From Anthonomus grandis grandis (Eukaryota > Arthropoda > Insecta > Coleoptera > Curculionidae): a stretch of 64,000 nt of DNA. Both the position numbers and the translations under genes were made by a program. Below, piece by piece: positions 49,330 through 59,306 of the stretch (the stretch's first letter is position 1; each line of letters opens with the position of its first letter). The stretch spans positions 9,734,001-9,798,000 of the forward strand of contig NC_065553.1 of assembly GCF_022605725.1 (NCBI RefSeq), read 5' to 3'. Under the pieces are notes generated by a model that did no database searches, was not told where the DNA came from, and saw only the letters and a list, made by a program, of their open reading frames with translations.

Positions 49330-49890
49330 GTTCCACAAAACAACTTTAATATATATAAAATAATTCCAAAACTCCAAAAAGCAGATATTTCCCGAAGACC
49401 AGTGGCGAAGAATGAAGTTTTGTGAAAACAAGCAAATGAAGATAAAAATTTTTTTTTGAAATTTTCTATTTTCAGATGAATGTTTTCTTTATTATATGGG
49501 AAACAAAATCCTTCTATTGTATGGAAAATGAGCACAGAAATTTTGTCCTCAGTATCCTTAAAAATTGAGGGTTTGGGCTGGTATGTTGAGCGACCATATT
49601 TAACGTAACGTTATGCTACCAAACGTAACGTAACGTAACGCTCAAAATATCGCGTTGTGTAAAAAAGTTCTTCCTGCCATTCAAAGCCTCCCTAATTTAG
49701 ATCGGAGATCGGTCTAATTTTAAGACAACTCTCCTGCTTGTAATACGGTTATGGTAAAAGAATTATACAATTACTTATACAATAGTCTTTCTAATCATGC
49801 TATTAGTGGGACTGGCGATATGAAACGGTCCTCTAGATCTCCAGATTTGTCCTCAAATTACTTTTATTTTTAGGGTTTTACAAAACAAAG
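49330..49890 (+). pseudogene. Tc1/mariner-superfamily transposase remnant, interrupted at its 3' end
   Basis: From about 49350 the plus strand reads FNIYKIIPKLQKADIS (linker before the core). In one frame from about 49398 it then reads EDQWRRMKFCENKQ and, after a stop, FLFSDECFLYYMGNK, which holds the first catalytic aspartate (F-S-D-E-C). QYP and LRVWAGMLSDHI follow, i.e. the V-W-A-G-I-L-x-D-x-I strand. After about 190 bases GTGDMKRSSRSPDLSSNYFYF is the R-S-P-D-L block, and GFTK ends it. Four or more stops break the frame. Right after this the sequence changes to a Penelope-like remnant at about 49865-49970, so the C-terminal tail was probably lost to that insertion. A pentamer repeat sits after the WAG strand. 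Confidence 0.8.
49601..49640. repeat. Short (AACGT)n pentamer cluster
   Basis: TAACGTAACGTTA at 49601-49613 and AACGTAACGTAACGTAACG at 49622-49640, inside the decayed transposase. It is not the insect telomere repeat TTAGG. Confidence 0.8.
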
Positions 49891-49970
49891 AAACTAATTA
49901 AGAAGATCGATTTATGTATTTTTATCGACGTTCCAACCTCTATAATTATCCTCAAGACTATATATCACAG
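49865..49970 (-). mobile_element. Decayed Penelope-like terminal sequence
   Basis: TTTTTATCGACGTTCC then TTATCCTCAAGAC follow the same order and spacing as ATTTGTCGACGTTTCG and ATCGTCAGGAC at 51250-51300. The upstream TTTACAAAA-GAAACTA-GATCGA part also corresponds. Core residues of the ribozyme are changed, so this copy would not cleave. Confidence 0.45.
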
Positions 49971-49987
49971 ATCGTCTTCGTTAATGC

Positions 49988-50036
49988 CAAAAAAAAATTA
50001 ACCAAGCTTACAAACTGAGGTCACGAGAAATAATTT
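49988..50036 (+). repeat. Inverted repeat arm (partner at 51164-51209)
   Basis: ACAAACTGAGG and GAGAAATAATTT here are the inverted counterparts of AATTATTTCTC and CCTCAGTTTGT at 51164-51189. The pairing runs on through the A/T tract. The arms enclose about 1.1 kb. Confidence 0.6.
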
Positions 50037-50514
50037 ACAATTAATATGAAATTGCCCTAAAGATCGTTGTTTGAGAATGTTTGCCCTCTTATGAAAAAGA
50101 ATTATTTTTACAAAATTTAAGCAAGGAAATGGGTCTGATTCAAAAGAAATATTTAATGAATCAGAAAATGCATTTGTGGCGTATTCAGGAAGTTTTCATG
50201 ATAAACGAATAAATCACTATCAACCATCGCCAGCTGTTTTTTTTTTCTGTGTTATTGTTTATATTTTTGAAAATCTCATAAGAGGTAATGAGGTACAAAA
50301 ATACTGTTCTTCCTTATGATTAAACAAAAAAAAGGTAAAAATTGAACAAAGGGAACTCGGAAAAACTTACTAATCAATGCAATATCATCAAGGGTTATTT
50401 AAGAGGCTCTTGTAACTGCGTTGGAGAATGAACATGCATGTAAAAGTCATAACAAGCAAATAGATTTTAAGCCTGAAGTATATATTCCAACATTTACCAA
50501 AAAGTAGTTAAATT

Positions 50515-51180
50515 GTAGTCTGGGAAACAATAAATAATTAGGCCTTTATTTTATACTCGGCGAAGACCAGCGAATGGTGTTAACTTAACCAAGTACATAT
50601 AAAATTACAATATATAAACTAACTTAATATACAAAAAAAAAACAAACAAAAATTTAGACTTAAGCTTAACAATACAAATATAATTAAAAAAATAAATGAT
50701 ATTCTACAATAATAGCAATATAAATAAAACAAAAGGAGAAGAATATCCAAAAACAAATAAATTAATGAAATAAAATTAAAATTGTTCCTAAGTTGAACAC
50801 AGTCATTAAGTACTCTATTTTATTATTGACTTTCCACCAATACTGTTTTTAATCTATTTTTGAAGCTTTGAAAAGACTTGTTAACATAGTCACTAATATT
50901 ATATGTATTTAGTAGCTTTGATGCACAGAAAGAAAATGACCTTTGAAAAATTGCAGTGCTGTAACGGAGTAATAATAAAATATTTAATATAAATATAGTT
51001 CGTGTAATGGTACAGGGCTATTTAAATAACTATAGATATCATACATTACAATCAATACAGGCGCCATCGAGCTTAACTAAGTTACAAATACAATAAGTAG
51101 GATGCCAATAAATTGAAAAATAAGCGCGTGGTCTAAGATCGTAAATAGAATAATCATGACGTGAATTATTTCTCTTAACC
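50515..51180 (-). mobile_element. 3' part of a non-LTR retrotransposon (RT C-terminus, 3' UTR and tail)
   Basis: The minus strand begins with DYSIYDLRPRAYF around 51150. After a gap, about 50960-50830, it reads FQRSFSFCASKLLNTYNI and KSFQSFKNRLKTVLVE. This is the conserved R-x-F-S-x-x-A-x-K-L-W-N ... S-x-x-x-F-K-x-x-L-K segment that ends the RT protein of CR1/Jockey-type elements. A long AT-rich 3' UTR follows and ends near AATAAAGGCCTAATTATTTA (about 50535-50554). The 5' part is absent, as is usual for 5'-truncated copies. Stops interrupt the reading. Confidence 0.65.
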
Positions 51181-51209
51181 TCAGTTTGTTAGTTTGCTTA
51201 GTTTTTTTT
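51164..51209 (-). repeat. Inverted repeat arm (partner at 49988-50036)
   Basis: Inverted partner of 49988-50036. It lies directly outside the retroelement 3' part and directly before the Penelope-like terminal motif. Confidence 0.6.
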
Positions 51210-51239
51210 GTTAGATGTAGGTAAAAAAACTACTTCATA

Positions 51240-51315
51240 CGATCAAGTATATATATTTGTCGACGTTTCGATCCCTTTAAATCTAAGATCATCGTCAGGA
51301 CTCAACATTGTTATA
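51240..51315 (-). ncRNA. Hammerhead-ribozyme-like motif of a Penelope-like element
   Basis: On the minus strand the order is CTGACGA (51292-51298), fitting the CUGANGA core, then a helix II in which GATCTT pairs with AGGGATC (about six pairs, G-T included). GAAA (51266-51269), the dinucleotide CG and the cleavage TC follow. GTC directly upstream of the core pairs with GAC directly after the cleavage site, and beyond an internal loop TATATA runs can pair, completing helix I. All conserved core bases are present. The minimal helix III is the hallmark of Penelope-like element hammerheads. Self-cleavage is inferred, not shown. Confidence 0.6.
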
Positions 51316-53737
51316 TATTGTTAAATTAAAAATTCCTTCTTCCGGTCTAATTCAAGCATAAGAACTAATTTTATTTAAAGTCTTGCTCTTTAGTATACTC
51401 TTGCCCTTTAGTTAACTAAATATTTATAAGATAAATAAAACTTCACGAGTTTTCACTCCATGGAGAGACAACTAGATATGAAAAATATGTAATACCAGAA
51501 AACTTACCGATCTCTATGGAATAGTTTAGGAAATACGTATATTGATACTTGTTAAGGTTCCAATAGTCTTTGATTCCTGATACTTGCAGTAATTCAAAAG
51601 ATGCTTACGTTTTTTTTAGCAATTTTAATAAAACATGATTTGATTCAACTAAAAAAATACTCGTGAAAATTGAATCTCCAAAGTAATGGATACATGTAAA
51701 TTGTTGCATTAACTTACTAACAATCTGAGTTGTGAGCTAGGTACAGCACATTAACTTCCTACATTTTAAAGTTCATGACAAGATCTAAACTATTGTTTAA
51801 AATTCTTTGACCTTTATATTCTCGTTTGCATCTTGGCTTTGATGATTGACTAAACGTATTGTTAATAGGATTTTTAAAAAAATCTTAAATAAGGACGTTA
51901 ATCACTAAATAGAAAAGAGAAATAGTTTTCCTAGTATATGCCAGTTAGTTGAGAGTAATTCCCGTTTAAAATTTTCATGTTTTTCAATTTATTTCTTAAC
52001 CATTAAGCGCATCCTTACCAAGTCCAACAATTTCAAAGACTGTATTTATATACGCTTTTATTACGAAAATGTTCGTAAACACAAGTCCATTTGCCACGAA
52101 CAGGCGCGTATTATACGGTCTAAAAAAAAAGGTTTTATTTCGCGGAAAGACATTACTTTTAAGTGCGGCGGCTTATTCGATGGGCAGAGACCAAACTTCG
52201 GCCTTTTAGGAACAGTGGAAACTTTGGGGAACGTCCATTAATCTTCCGAAAACTCACTTGTTGAACTTCGGGGAAGTTTAAGACAGTGCCAGTGCAGGCG
52301 AGACACGCCACCCGCCAAAGAAATATTTGTGTTTGAATGTTTTCCTGGTCTGTTTTAGTTCTTCGTTTAAGTGGATAAAACTCGTGAAAAGTAAATAATG
52401 GATATAAAGCGCTTTTGTTTTAAACGACATAAAACGTAGGATGTTTTTTTTAGTTTTCAAATACTTCATATATTGTGCTATTAACAAAGTAAACTGAAAT
52501 CAACTTATAAGTAAAAATTTTACGTTGTTAATTAAATGACTATTAACCCATTTCATAATTTAATATTGAAGGAAAAGTTTTAATTAAACATACTTAAACC
52601 TATTTACAAAAATAAACTTATCTCAGGCATCCTCAGCTAGATAATAAACAAACACATTATACGTGCAGGTATGCCAAACATAAACTTAAATACTGAAGTT
52701 TCGCAACTGTCAGACCTCGAAAACTCTAAGAAACTTCGCCTCGAACTTCTGAGAAGTGAAAGTTAAATCGTCTACTTCTGCATTCATAGTCAAGTTAAAA
52801 CTAAGTCGATTAGATTCTGTGTGCTTTTATTATTATATGATTACTCTATTCTACCATTTTGAGAAGCATGGCAGGTACTTCCGTTCTGTTCTATCGCGGG
52901 TGTAATTTAAACTTTAACTAATTTTAGGAAATTGCCTAAGTGCTTTTGTGGGAATTAATTTGGTTTATAAGTCATCCTGAGCTATTTGATTTTACCAGGT
53001 AAGACATTGAGTGTATATTATATGTAACTTTTAACTTAACTGATTTGTATGACAATAATTAACTTATTGCATTATATGAGTCTTAGTACACATAAATATA
53101 TATTTTTGACATACGTATGTGAGTAATAAACCTACACGTCTATGTATTACTACTAAAGTAAAATCTAGATAATTTAAAAATATATATTTCTTTTAAAATT
53201 TACCAATTTATGTCAGGATGTGTTACGATACGATTCATTTTCTAGAGTCAGTTATATATTCGAAAAAAATCAGCTGGGATAGTCTATACTGTATCTATTT
53301 TAATGTATTATATTCTTATACAATTTTTATTTACAGATATAATGGTAATGTTCTGCCAAACGATGTATCTTTAGTAAATTAATCTCCAGTAAATTTGGAT
53401 TTTTGTCGAATGGTATCTGCAGATTTCAAAATTCTGCTACAATTAATAAATGCATCTAGAACTAAACAGATCACTAACAGGAGGCGTACCATTTCTACTA
53501 AGAAAGATTAGCTGGAACTTTCCGATTCCTTGCTTCTAGTGGTAGTTATCAGAGTTTGAGTTATTTCTTTTAAATCTCACATATATATTTAGGTACTTTA
53601 AGATTCTTGAAAAATTATATTAAAAAAAAATGTGCCTAGTTCATGGTGCTTTTCTTAGTTATAATAATGTTTTTATATAAATATTTTAAGAATTAAAGAA
53701 AATTAACAAATTAAAAAAAATTATAATTTTTATTTAG
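51316..53737. other. Non-coding stretch with one GC-richer island
   Basis: CpG-richer island at about 52080-52330; otherwise AT-rich. The minus frame 52278-52487 is unassigned. No element recognised. Confidence 0.45.
53729..53734 (-). promoter_or_regulatory. Poly(A) signal AATAAA after the MADF/BESS-like exon
   Basis: AATAAA on the minus strand begins four bases after the TAA stop of the exon, followed by an A/T-rich tract. In AT-rich DNA this hexamer is common; its position is what makes it notable. Confidence 0.45.
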
Positions 53738-54254
53738 TTACAATAACGAAATAATCAGTGGTTGTAAGAATTTAGGAGATTGAAGCAATGATGATGAAGA
53801 TTTAGGTGGTTCTACAAGAAATGTAAGGGAGGAGGACGATAAAGAAGAAGCGACAGAGGCAGATGATCCTGATTGAGCCATAAACTGAGATCGAAACAGT
53901 ATTTGATCATTATCGTTCATCACATATTACTCAGTAATGTGGGCCATGGTTTTTAGCTTAGCTGCAATTAAATTTCCAAAAGCGATACATTCGCTAGTTT
54001 TCTCCCTTCTTGCATTTTGACCGGAAGACATTGAAATGCCGCTTTCGCCCTTTGATCTGAATCATTTGTAAACGTTCTTTCTTCTTTAATGGTTATCGCT
54101 TTGGTGAAACAAATTTCTTTTTTTAACTGTGTTCGGTTATCAGGAGAGACATCTTGTTCTCCGTTGGCTTCTGTTGTCTGTTCGATCGTATCTGAATTTC
54201 CTGAAGACTCGCGAATAATAGAGGCACCTATCATTAGATTTCTCTTCATATGAC
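53738..54254 (-). pseudogene. Broken terminal exon, MADF/BESS-type protein tail
   Basis: The exon begins after TTATTTATTTATTTTCAG (54255-54272 on the minus strand), a strong splice acceptor. Its first frame runs to about 54000: acidic-polar NGEQDVSPDN, then DQRAKAAFQCLPVKMQEG. The next frame continues CIAFGNLIAAKLKTM, one stop, then YVMNDNDQILFRSQF and a serine-rich tail (SSASVASSLSSSS), stopping at 53738. An F-G-N-x-I-A-x-K-L-K-x-M helix followed by a N-x-I-L-F helix is how many insect MADF-domain DNA-binding proteins end (BESS-like region). The DNA-binding MADF exon was not found upstream. One frameshift plus one stop suggest a pseudogene, unless the assembly has an error. A transposon-borne Myb/MADF gene is an alternative. 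Confidence 0.5.
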
Positions 54255-55380
54255 TGAAAATAAATAAATAAATTCAGTACTTCTATCTTTAACACTGGTT
54301 TAATTTGCAACAATCATAATTATTGTAATGAACGGTATAGTCAAAATCTCTTTTAACTAGTGAGTCCATTTTATTTTTATCTTTTATTTTATGTATTTAT
54401 TTTGACATATATTTTTTTATTTTGTGTACGATATTCTTAAGCAGTACGCATTTTTGAAGCTATTATTATTCTTGTTCTAAATGTTTTTTGCATTCGTATT
54501 TTCAATTGTTTATAATATTTTTTATTATACGTAATTAAATTAAAAAAAGATTTTCTTGAGAATGCTTTGAAAATTCCAGTTTTATTTTATTAATAGATCT
54601 TAAAGGTCAGAGAACTCATCCGTAATGGCTGCCTAGCGCCCGATAATCCGTAAAACTGCGCTCCAGTTCTTAAGACTTTTTTCTTTAAAATATTTTTATG
54701 TATTAAATGAATTTTTATGGTGAATTTTCCTTATAGGAAAACCCGAAATATTATACTGCTGCATTATTGCAATTATATTGCTAATTCTATTTATTACATC
54801 AGGTAAAAAAAGACAAGATGTATGAAACTCCTATAAAAAACTTAATTTAATTTTAAAGGAAACTTTAATAAATAGGTGGTTTTACAGAATATACTGCAAC
54901 GGAAGACACAATTTAACCAACATTATTAATACAAGTTTACGTCACTTACGTCTTATAATGACGAACTCTTTTATAATGTTTATTTATTTATAAATTTTTT
55001 TAAACATCTAAAAATAATATTTTTAGTAGATTTTTTTAAATGGTTTTTGTGTCTTCCTTACTTTTCGAGAATATAAGAAAATGTTTTATTGCATAAATAA
55101 GTGGTTGAATATAGGGAAAATAACTTTTATAATTATTAAAATTTGATATTTGGAGAGCAAAATTACATTAAAAGTATATATGAAATTAATTTTTATTTCA
55201 CGTTGACACGAACTAAACAAATTTAAAAATTATATATATTTCGAATCATTTTGAAAAAAATTATAATAAATCGGTACATCTAAAATAGTACAACCTAAAA
55301 ATCTAATTTTAAATTAACTTTCTAGCCAAATTGGAAAGACACGAGTTATAATAATACGGTATTTCTAATAATTCAATTAA
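54255..55380. other. AT-rich non-coding stretch
   Basis: Immediately upstream (minus sense) of the MADF/BESS-like exon; no further exon could be read here. A patch at about 54600-54670 is slightly CpG-richer. Confidence 0.45.
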
Positions 55381-55790
55381 TATGGATGGATATCAATTAT
55401 TTAGACAGAATAGACCTGCACGGGGGACCGCAGTTACTATCTACATGAAAGTTTGGAATATCTTAAACATATTTGAATAAGAACGCAGATCTAATAGCTG
55501 CCCTTTATCAATAGGAATTATATACAAACCACCTAATATAAACTGTAATGGGGTTTCAGTTTATTTTGAGGATATCTTTTACAGTTCTATATAATGTATA
55601 ACAAAATATTGTGCTTGGGCGATTTTAGTGTTGACTTTTTAAATGTTTATACTGACTTAATACTAATGCTCTAAATCATACACTCGCAACTTGAATCTTA
55701 CTCTTACTAGTATACTTCTGAACTCACTACAATTACTAGGAATAGTAAAAATATTATTGTTTTGATTTGTTATGCAGAATAGAGAATGAA
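55381..55790 (+). pseudogene. Endonuclease-domain fragment of a non-LTR retrotransposon
   Basis: Plus strand: GYQLFRQNRPARGTAVTIYM matches the R-S-D-R-x-x-R-G-G-G-V-x-I-Y segment; SIGIIYKPPNIN is the I-x-G-x-x-Y-R-P-P strand. In another frame, KILCLGDFSVDFLN is the G-D-F-N catalytic strand with S in place of N. ITRNSKNIIVLI near 55735-55770 is the P-T-R-I-T-x-x-S-x-x-x-I-D-L-I end, with D lost. All motifs are in the order of the EEP-type endonuclease of Jockey/CR1 elements. The N-terminal part and the RT are absent; frameshifts and two catalytic changes make it dead. Confidence 0.8.
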
Positions 55791-55983
55791 TTGCTAAATA
55801 ATGTTTTAAAAGAGGAAAGTTTGACAAACTTAAAGATCTTGCCAGCGGAATCTAAAGTAAAGTATGAAAAACCATATTAGCCATTTGAAAAATTTTGTAG
55901 AGAGAGGATGTGCCTCTACCAAATTTAATAACTTCGACAATTAAATAAGGTAAAATAGGTTTTATTTAAGCAAGTTTTATATT
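55791..55983. other. Short non-coding spacer
   Basis: No feature seen between the endonuclease fragment and the LTR. Confidence 0.5.
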
Positions 55984-56273
55984 AAAGCATCTCTCCCGTT
56001 CGTTACGTGTGAAGTAAAGCAATGAAAAAAAATAGTAAATTTATTTAGACATCACTTCGAAAACACGATTACTTACGACTACTAGACATATTGATTTGTA
56101 CTGTATTTATTTACAACTATTTAAATTTCGCGTCAATATTCCGAACTTTATTTCACTGAACTTCACCACGCGATGCAGTTCCTTATATACTCAGCAAAAC
56201 GCTGTTCTGGAAGATTCTCAGCAACCTTCGAGACGTCGTGCGGTGTGCCACTTGTGCTTACAATATCGTTTCA
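55984..56273 (-). mobile_element. Solo LTR of an LTR retrotransposon (copy 2)
   Basis: Minus-strand relative of the LTR at 9322-9678. It shares ACGATATT near the 5' end, the CTTCCAGAACAGCGTT and GAGTATATAAGGAACTGCAT blocks, GTTCAGTG, and the AATAAATAC and GTAGTCGTAAGTAAT stretches. It ends in a diverged GAACGGGAGAGATGCTTTA where the others have the AACGCGAAAAACGCTACA type of end. There is no internal coding sequence on either side. It is the most diverged of the three copies. Confidence 0.7.
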
Positions 56274-58830
56274 ATATATTGTTGGGGTTCTTTAGGAAAC
56301 ACATTTGAAGATCAAAGGGTATTAAATTGAAACTTGAAATATCAACTTTTATCTATGATCTGAGTTCACTATCTACCGGCTTATTGGCATCTGCAAATAA
56401 GAAAATTGGTAACAACAGGATGCTGATGCTTGCGCAAAATGCCTTTTTTGCATTTAGAGATGATTGGTAATGTAATGTAATACCATTTAATGCCAATATA
56501 GATTAGACACAAATTTAAAATTGTTAATTAAAACACTTAAACTAGATAAGATTATATTTAAAAATAGCTAGAAAGTATACCTTAAAATAAATACACTTAT
56601 ATTAAATATACAGTTTTTTTATACAACATTATACAAAGGGAACCACATTTAAAATATCAATCGCAAGAGTATTTAAAAACTCATCAAAAAAGTAAAATGT
56701 TATATTCTATGCTCCAAAAGTGTATTGTAGAATTGACTTTAAAAAAATTCAGGTCTATTCGGATACATTTTGAGCCTCCAGTAACTTGGTAAGGTTCCAG
56801 TTGAATCAGATATGGCGGTCATGCTGTGAACTATAAGTGGCATACAAGCAATATGTAATGTCAGAATGTTGATCACTTTGCATACTTGTTGCTAAGATAA
56901 TTATATCGATAGATTATGAAGGCTCCGTTTTCTGTTTAACTTTGATATACTTAAATGTATTTAAGATTTTTTTTTCAAACTAGGCTAGATTGAAAATATT
57001 GCCACACTTTTGAGTATTTAAGTAAATTAAGTATTCATTACACAATTTGTCTATTGCTTATACGCTTCATGTAATACAACGTGGAAATCGAATTTTTATA
57101 TACATTATTTTGGGTTTTACATACGTTTTATTTAAATGATCGGATACTGGCATTCCTAATGAAATTAAGTTTAAAGGAAAATTTCAAATTTCTCGTATTT
57201 CGATAAGTTTTTTAATAAAAAAACTGACTTTGGCAAGAAATTGTCGGAAAAGTTTGAATGTTTATTTGAAAACTTAAAACATGCAAAAAGTTTCTTGCAA
57301 TTCCCTAATTAAATTTTGTTATGCAATAAATTATTAAAATTTATATATTTTGTCATTTCTTTGTCTTCAAAGTAAAAATGTGAATATTTCAAAACTCATT
57401 TATATAAGATACTCTGACAGAAAAATGAACCCCTAATTAGGGTTTTATACTGACAGCAGATACGTCCTAACAAAAACTCTACCTATTTGAATTTCTCTCG
57501 GCAAAAACACACTGCCGAGGGAAAAAAAGAACGCGGAAAAATAAAAAAAAGAAATCTCAATTTAGTGTGTTCCCCAGCGTTTTTTGGGCCCGTTTTTCCC
57601 GAATACCAAACTCCTTTAAATATTCATAAGGGCTTCACCTGAACGTTGCATCCTAATGGGGTCTGAGCATTAAACTTTTATATTTTTGTTTCGCTCTGAT
57701 GCAGCTTCCGTATGATTTCGCAACGATCTTTTAATTGATATGGACTACATTCGAAAGTAAACTGCGATTAAAAACAATTTAAAATAGTGCATAAAAGTTT
57801 TTTGGGTCTGTACTATGAAAAAAATTAGTTTAGAAATCTGAGCCGAGTTCCAATAAGTAAACCCAAGCAGGGTGTCAAGAATGTCAATATTTAACACTTT
57901 ACGAAACACGATCTGAAGAGTGTGCCTTAAAAATACCCTTCGAGCAATTCGAAACCTTTCGAAGTTTGAATTTGCCATCATGGGGCGCGTTTCATCACTA
58001 GTCGGGTTTATATTTGAAACCGTATTTGGTTAGCCTAGTTTTTTTAATGCCGCTAGAGCTTGAAGCTGTATTCAAGTGGATTTCCTTGACACATTTTAAA
58101 CATCTCTAGTTTTATTCCAGTAAATAAACAAAGATTTTCAGTATTAATCAATAGTTAAAGTATAAGTACAATTACACAGCTTACTAAAGAGATCAATGTA
58201 TTTTTATTAATGGAAAATACGTAATGTGAATTTATTTGTAATGACGGAATGTAAATTTCAAAATATATTATATAGCCAATGTAAACAAAAAGTTTTGTAT
58301 ACATACATATCAATTGAAAATCTAATATTTACACTAAATATGAATATTGACATTGTTGAATCACGTGGTAAGTTCTTATACAAGCAACTTAAAGTTACCC
58401 AATAGGTCAAAAAGTGTTTATTCAGGTTGCCATTCTGATCCACCTATACTGAATTACTTGTGCTACTCCTAATAACCCCGAGTATCATTTTGTATGAACT
58501 TTTGAGCACGCAATAATATTCTTTATCAAAGTTTTCTTTAAATATATTAGATCCAGTAATAGGATTACCGTAAACTTTCACTTAAATATGTAGTTTTGGA
58601 AACTATGGCTTCTTTAGCTAGATGGATAAGTATTCTGCGTATAAAACGGTTGATAGGTATTGTGTTGAAAATTCACATCCTTGATCTATGTATATGATAT
58701 TGACATTATTGTTTAACATTGTAGGGTCGTTCATAGTAAGTTGGTTAGTATTTTGGGCAGTGTTACCTGTGGTGGCATCATCTTATAATTAGAACTCACA
58801 AGTAACTATTATATTATAAAAATATTAATA
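56274..58830. other. Non-coding stretch with a GC-richer island
   Basis: AT-rich apart from the island at about 57480-57720, which begins with a 12-bp stem (listed separately). AGCAGGGTGTCAAG at 57866-57879 resembles a mariner-type terminus but has no visible partner. Minus frames 57745-57981 and 58258-58443 are unassigned. Confidence 0.4.
57492..57524. repeat. 12-bp stem-loop at the edge of a GC-richer island
   Basis: TTTCTCTCGGCA (57492-57503) pairs with TGCCGAGGGAAA (57513-57524) with one G-T pair; the loop is nine bases. Confidence 0.5.
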
Positions 58831-59306
58831 TACAGGGTATCTTGTGACAGACATGTTCATCCAGGCCCGATTTCTTGGCCGTCACGATCTCCAGTCCTAA
58901 CTCCCTTAGATTTTTACGTCTGGGAGCAGGCTAAAGCTTTAGTTCATGCTACGAAGGTGCCTGCGAGAGAGGTATTAATCGAAAGGATAAACGGCGCTTT
59001 TGGAACAATGCGAGAAGAAATGCGCTTATCTACCGTAACTGTTGAAGTACGAAAGAGATGTAGAGCGTGCATTAGGAATAGAGGACAACAGTTCTCAACA
59101 GTAATTCCTGCTAGTTGTAATTTTATTGCCACCAATAAAAAATTTATATGGTTTTAAAGGCGACATTTTAAGTAATTTGAGAAAAAAACATTAAACAATT
59201 CGTATCTTCGTAACTAAGGACCCCAAGGTATTAGAGTAAAAAGCTTTCAAGTGACCCCAAGAATATGCCAAAAAAATTTGTCGGTTAATGTGCCGAATAC
59301 CCTGTA
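58831..59306 (+). mobile_element. Short Tc1/mariner-type deletion derivative
   Basis: TACAGGGTAT (58831-58840) and the exact complement ATACCCTGTA (59297-59306) bound a 476-bp unit, with TA on each outer side. Inside is a transposase C-terminal frame. Pairing between the ends does not extend much beyond 10 bp, because the left end passes directly into coding sequence, so most of the left TIR and the first two thirds of the gene were deleted. Confidence 0.8.
58870..59157 (+). pseudogene. Transposase C-terminus in the short mariner-type element
   Basis: The frame opens as ISWPSRSPVLTPLDFYVWEQ, the W-P-x-R-S-P-D-L-T-P-L-D-F-F-x-W block with D changed to V, then KALVHATKVPAREVLIERIN and VEVRKRCRACIRNRGQQF, the usual helical tail. 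It stays open to a stop at 59155-59157, about 95 residues, making it the least damaged transposase tail in the window. It has no start of its own; the GTG at 58957 is just an open-frame artefact. Without the catalytic core it cannot transpose. The overlapping minus frame (58944-59135) is a shadow. Confidence 0.85.

Noticed and set aside
57866..57879. AGCAGGGTGTCAAG as a mariner terminus
   Set aside because: No inverted partner or TA flanks found.
58944..59135. 63-aa minus frame
   Set aside because: Shadow of the plus-strand transposase tail that matches a known family.
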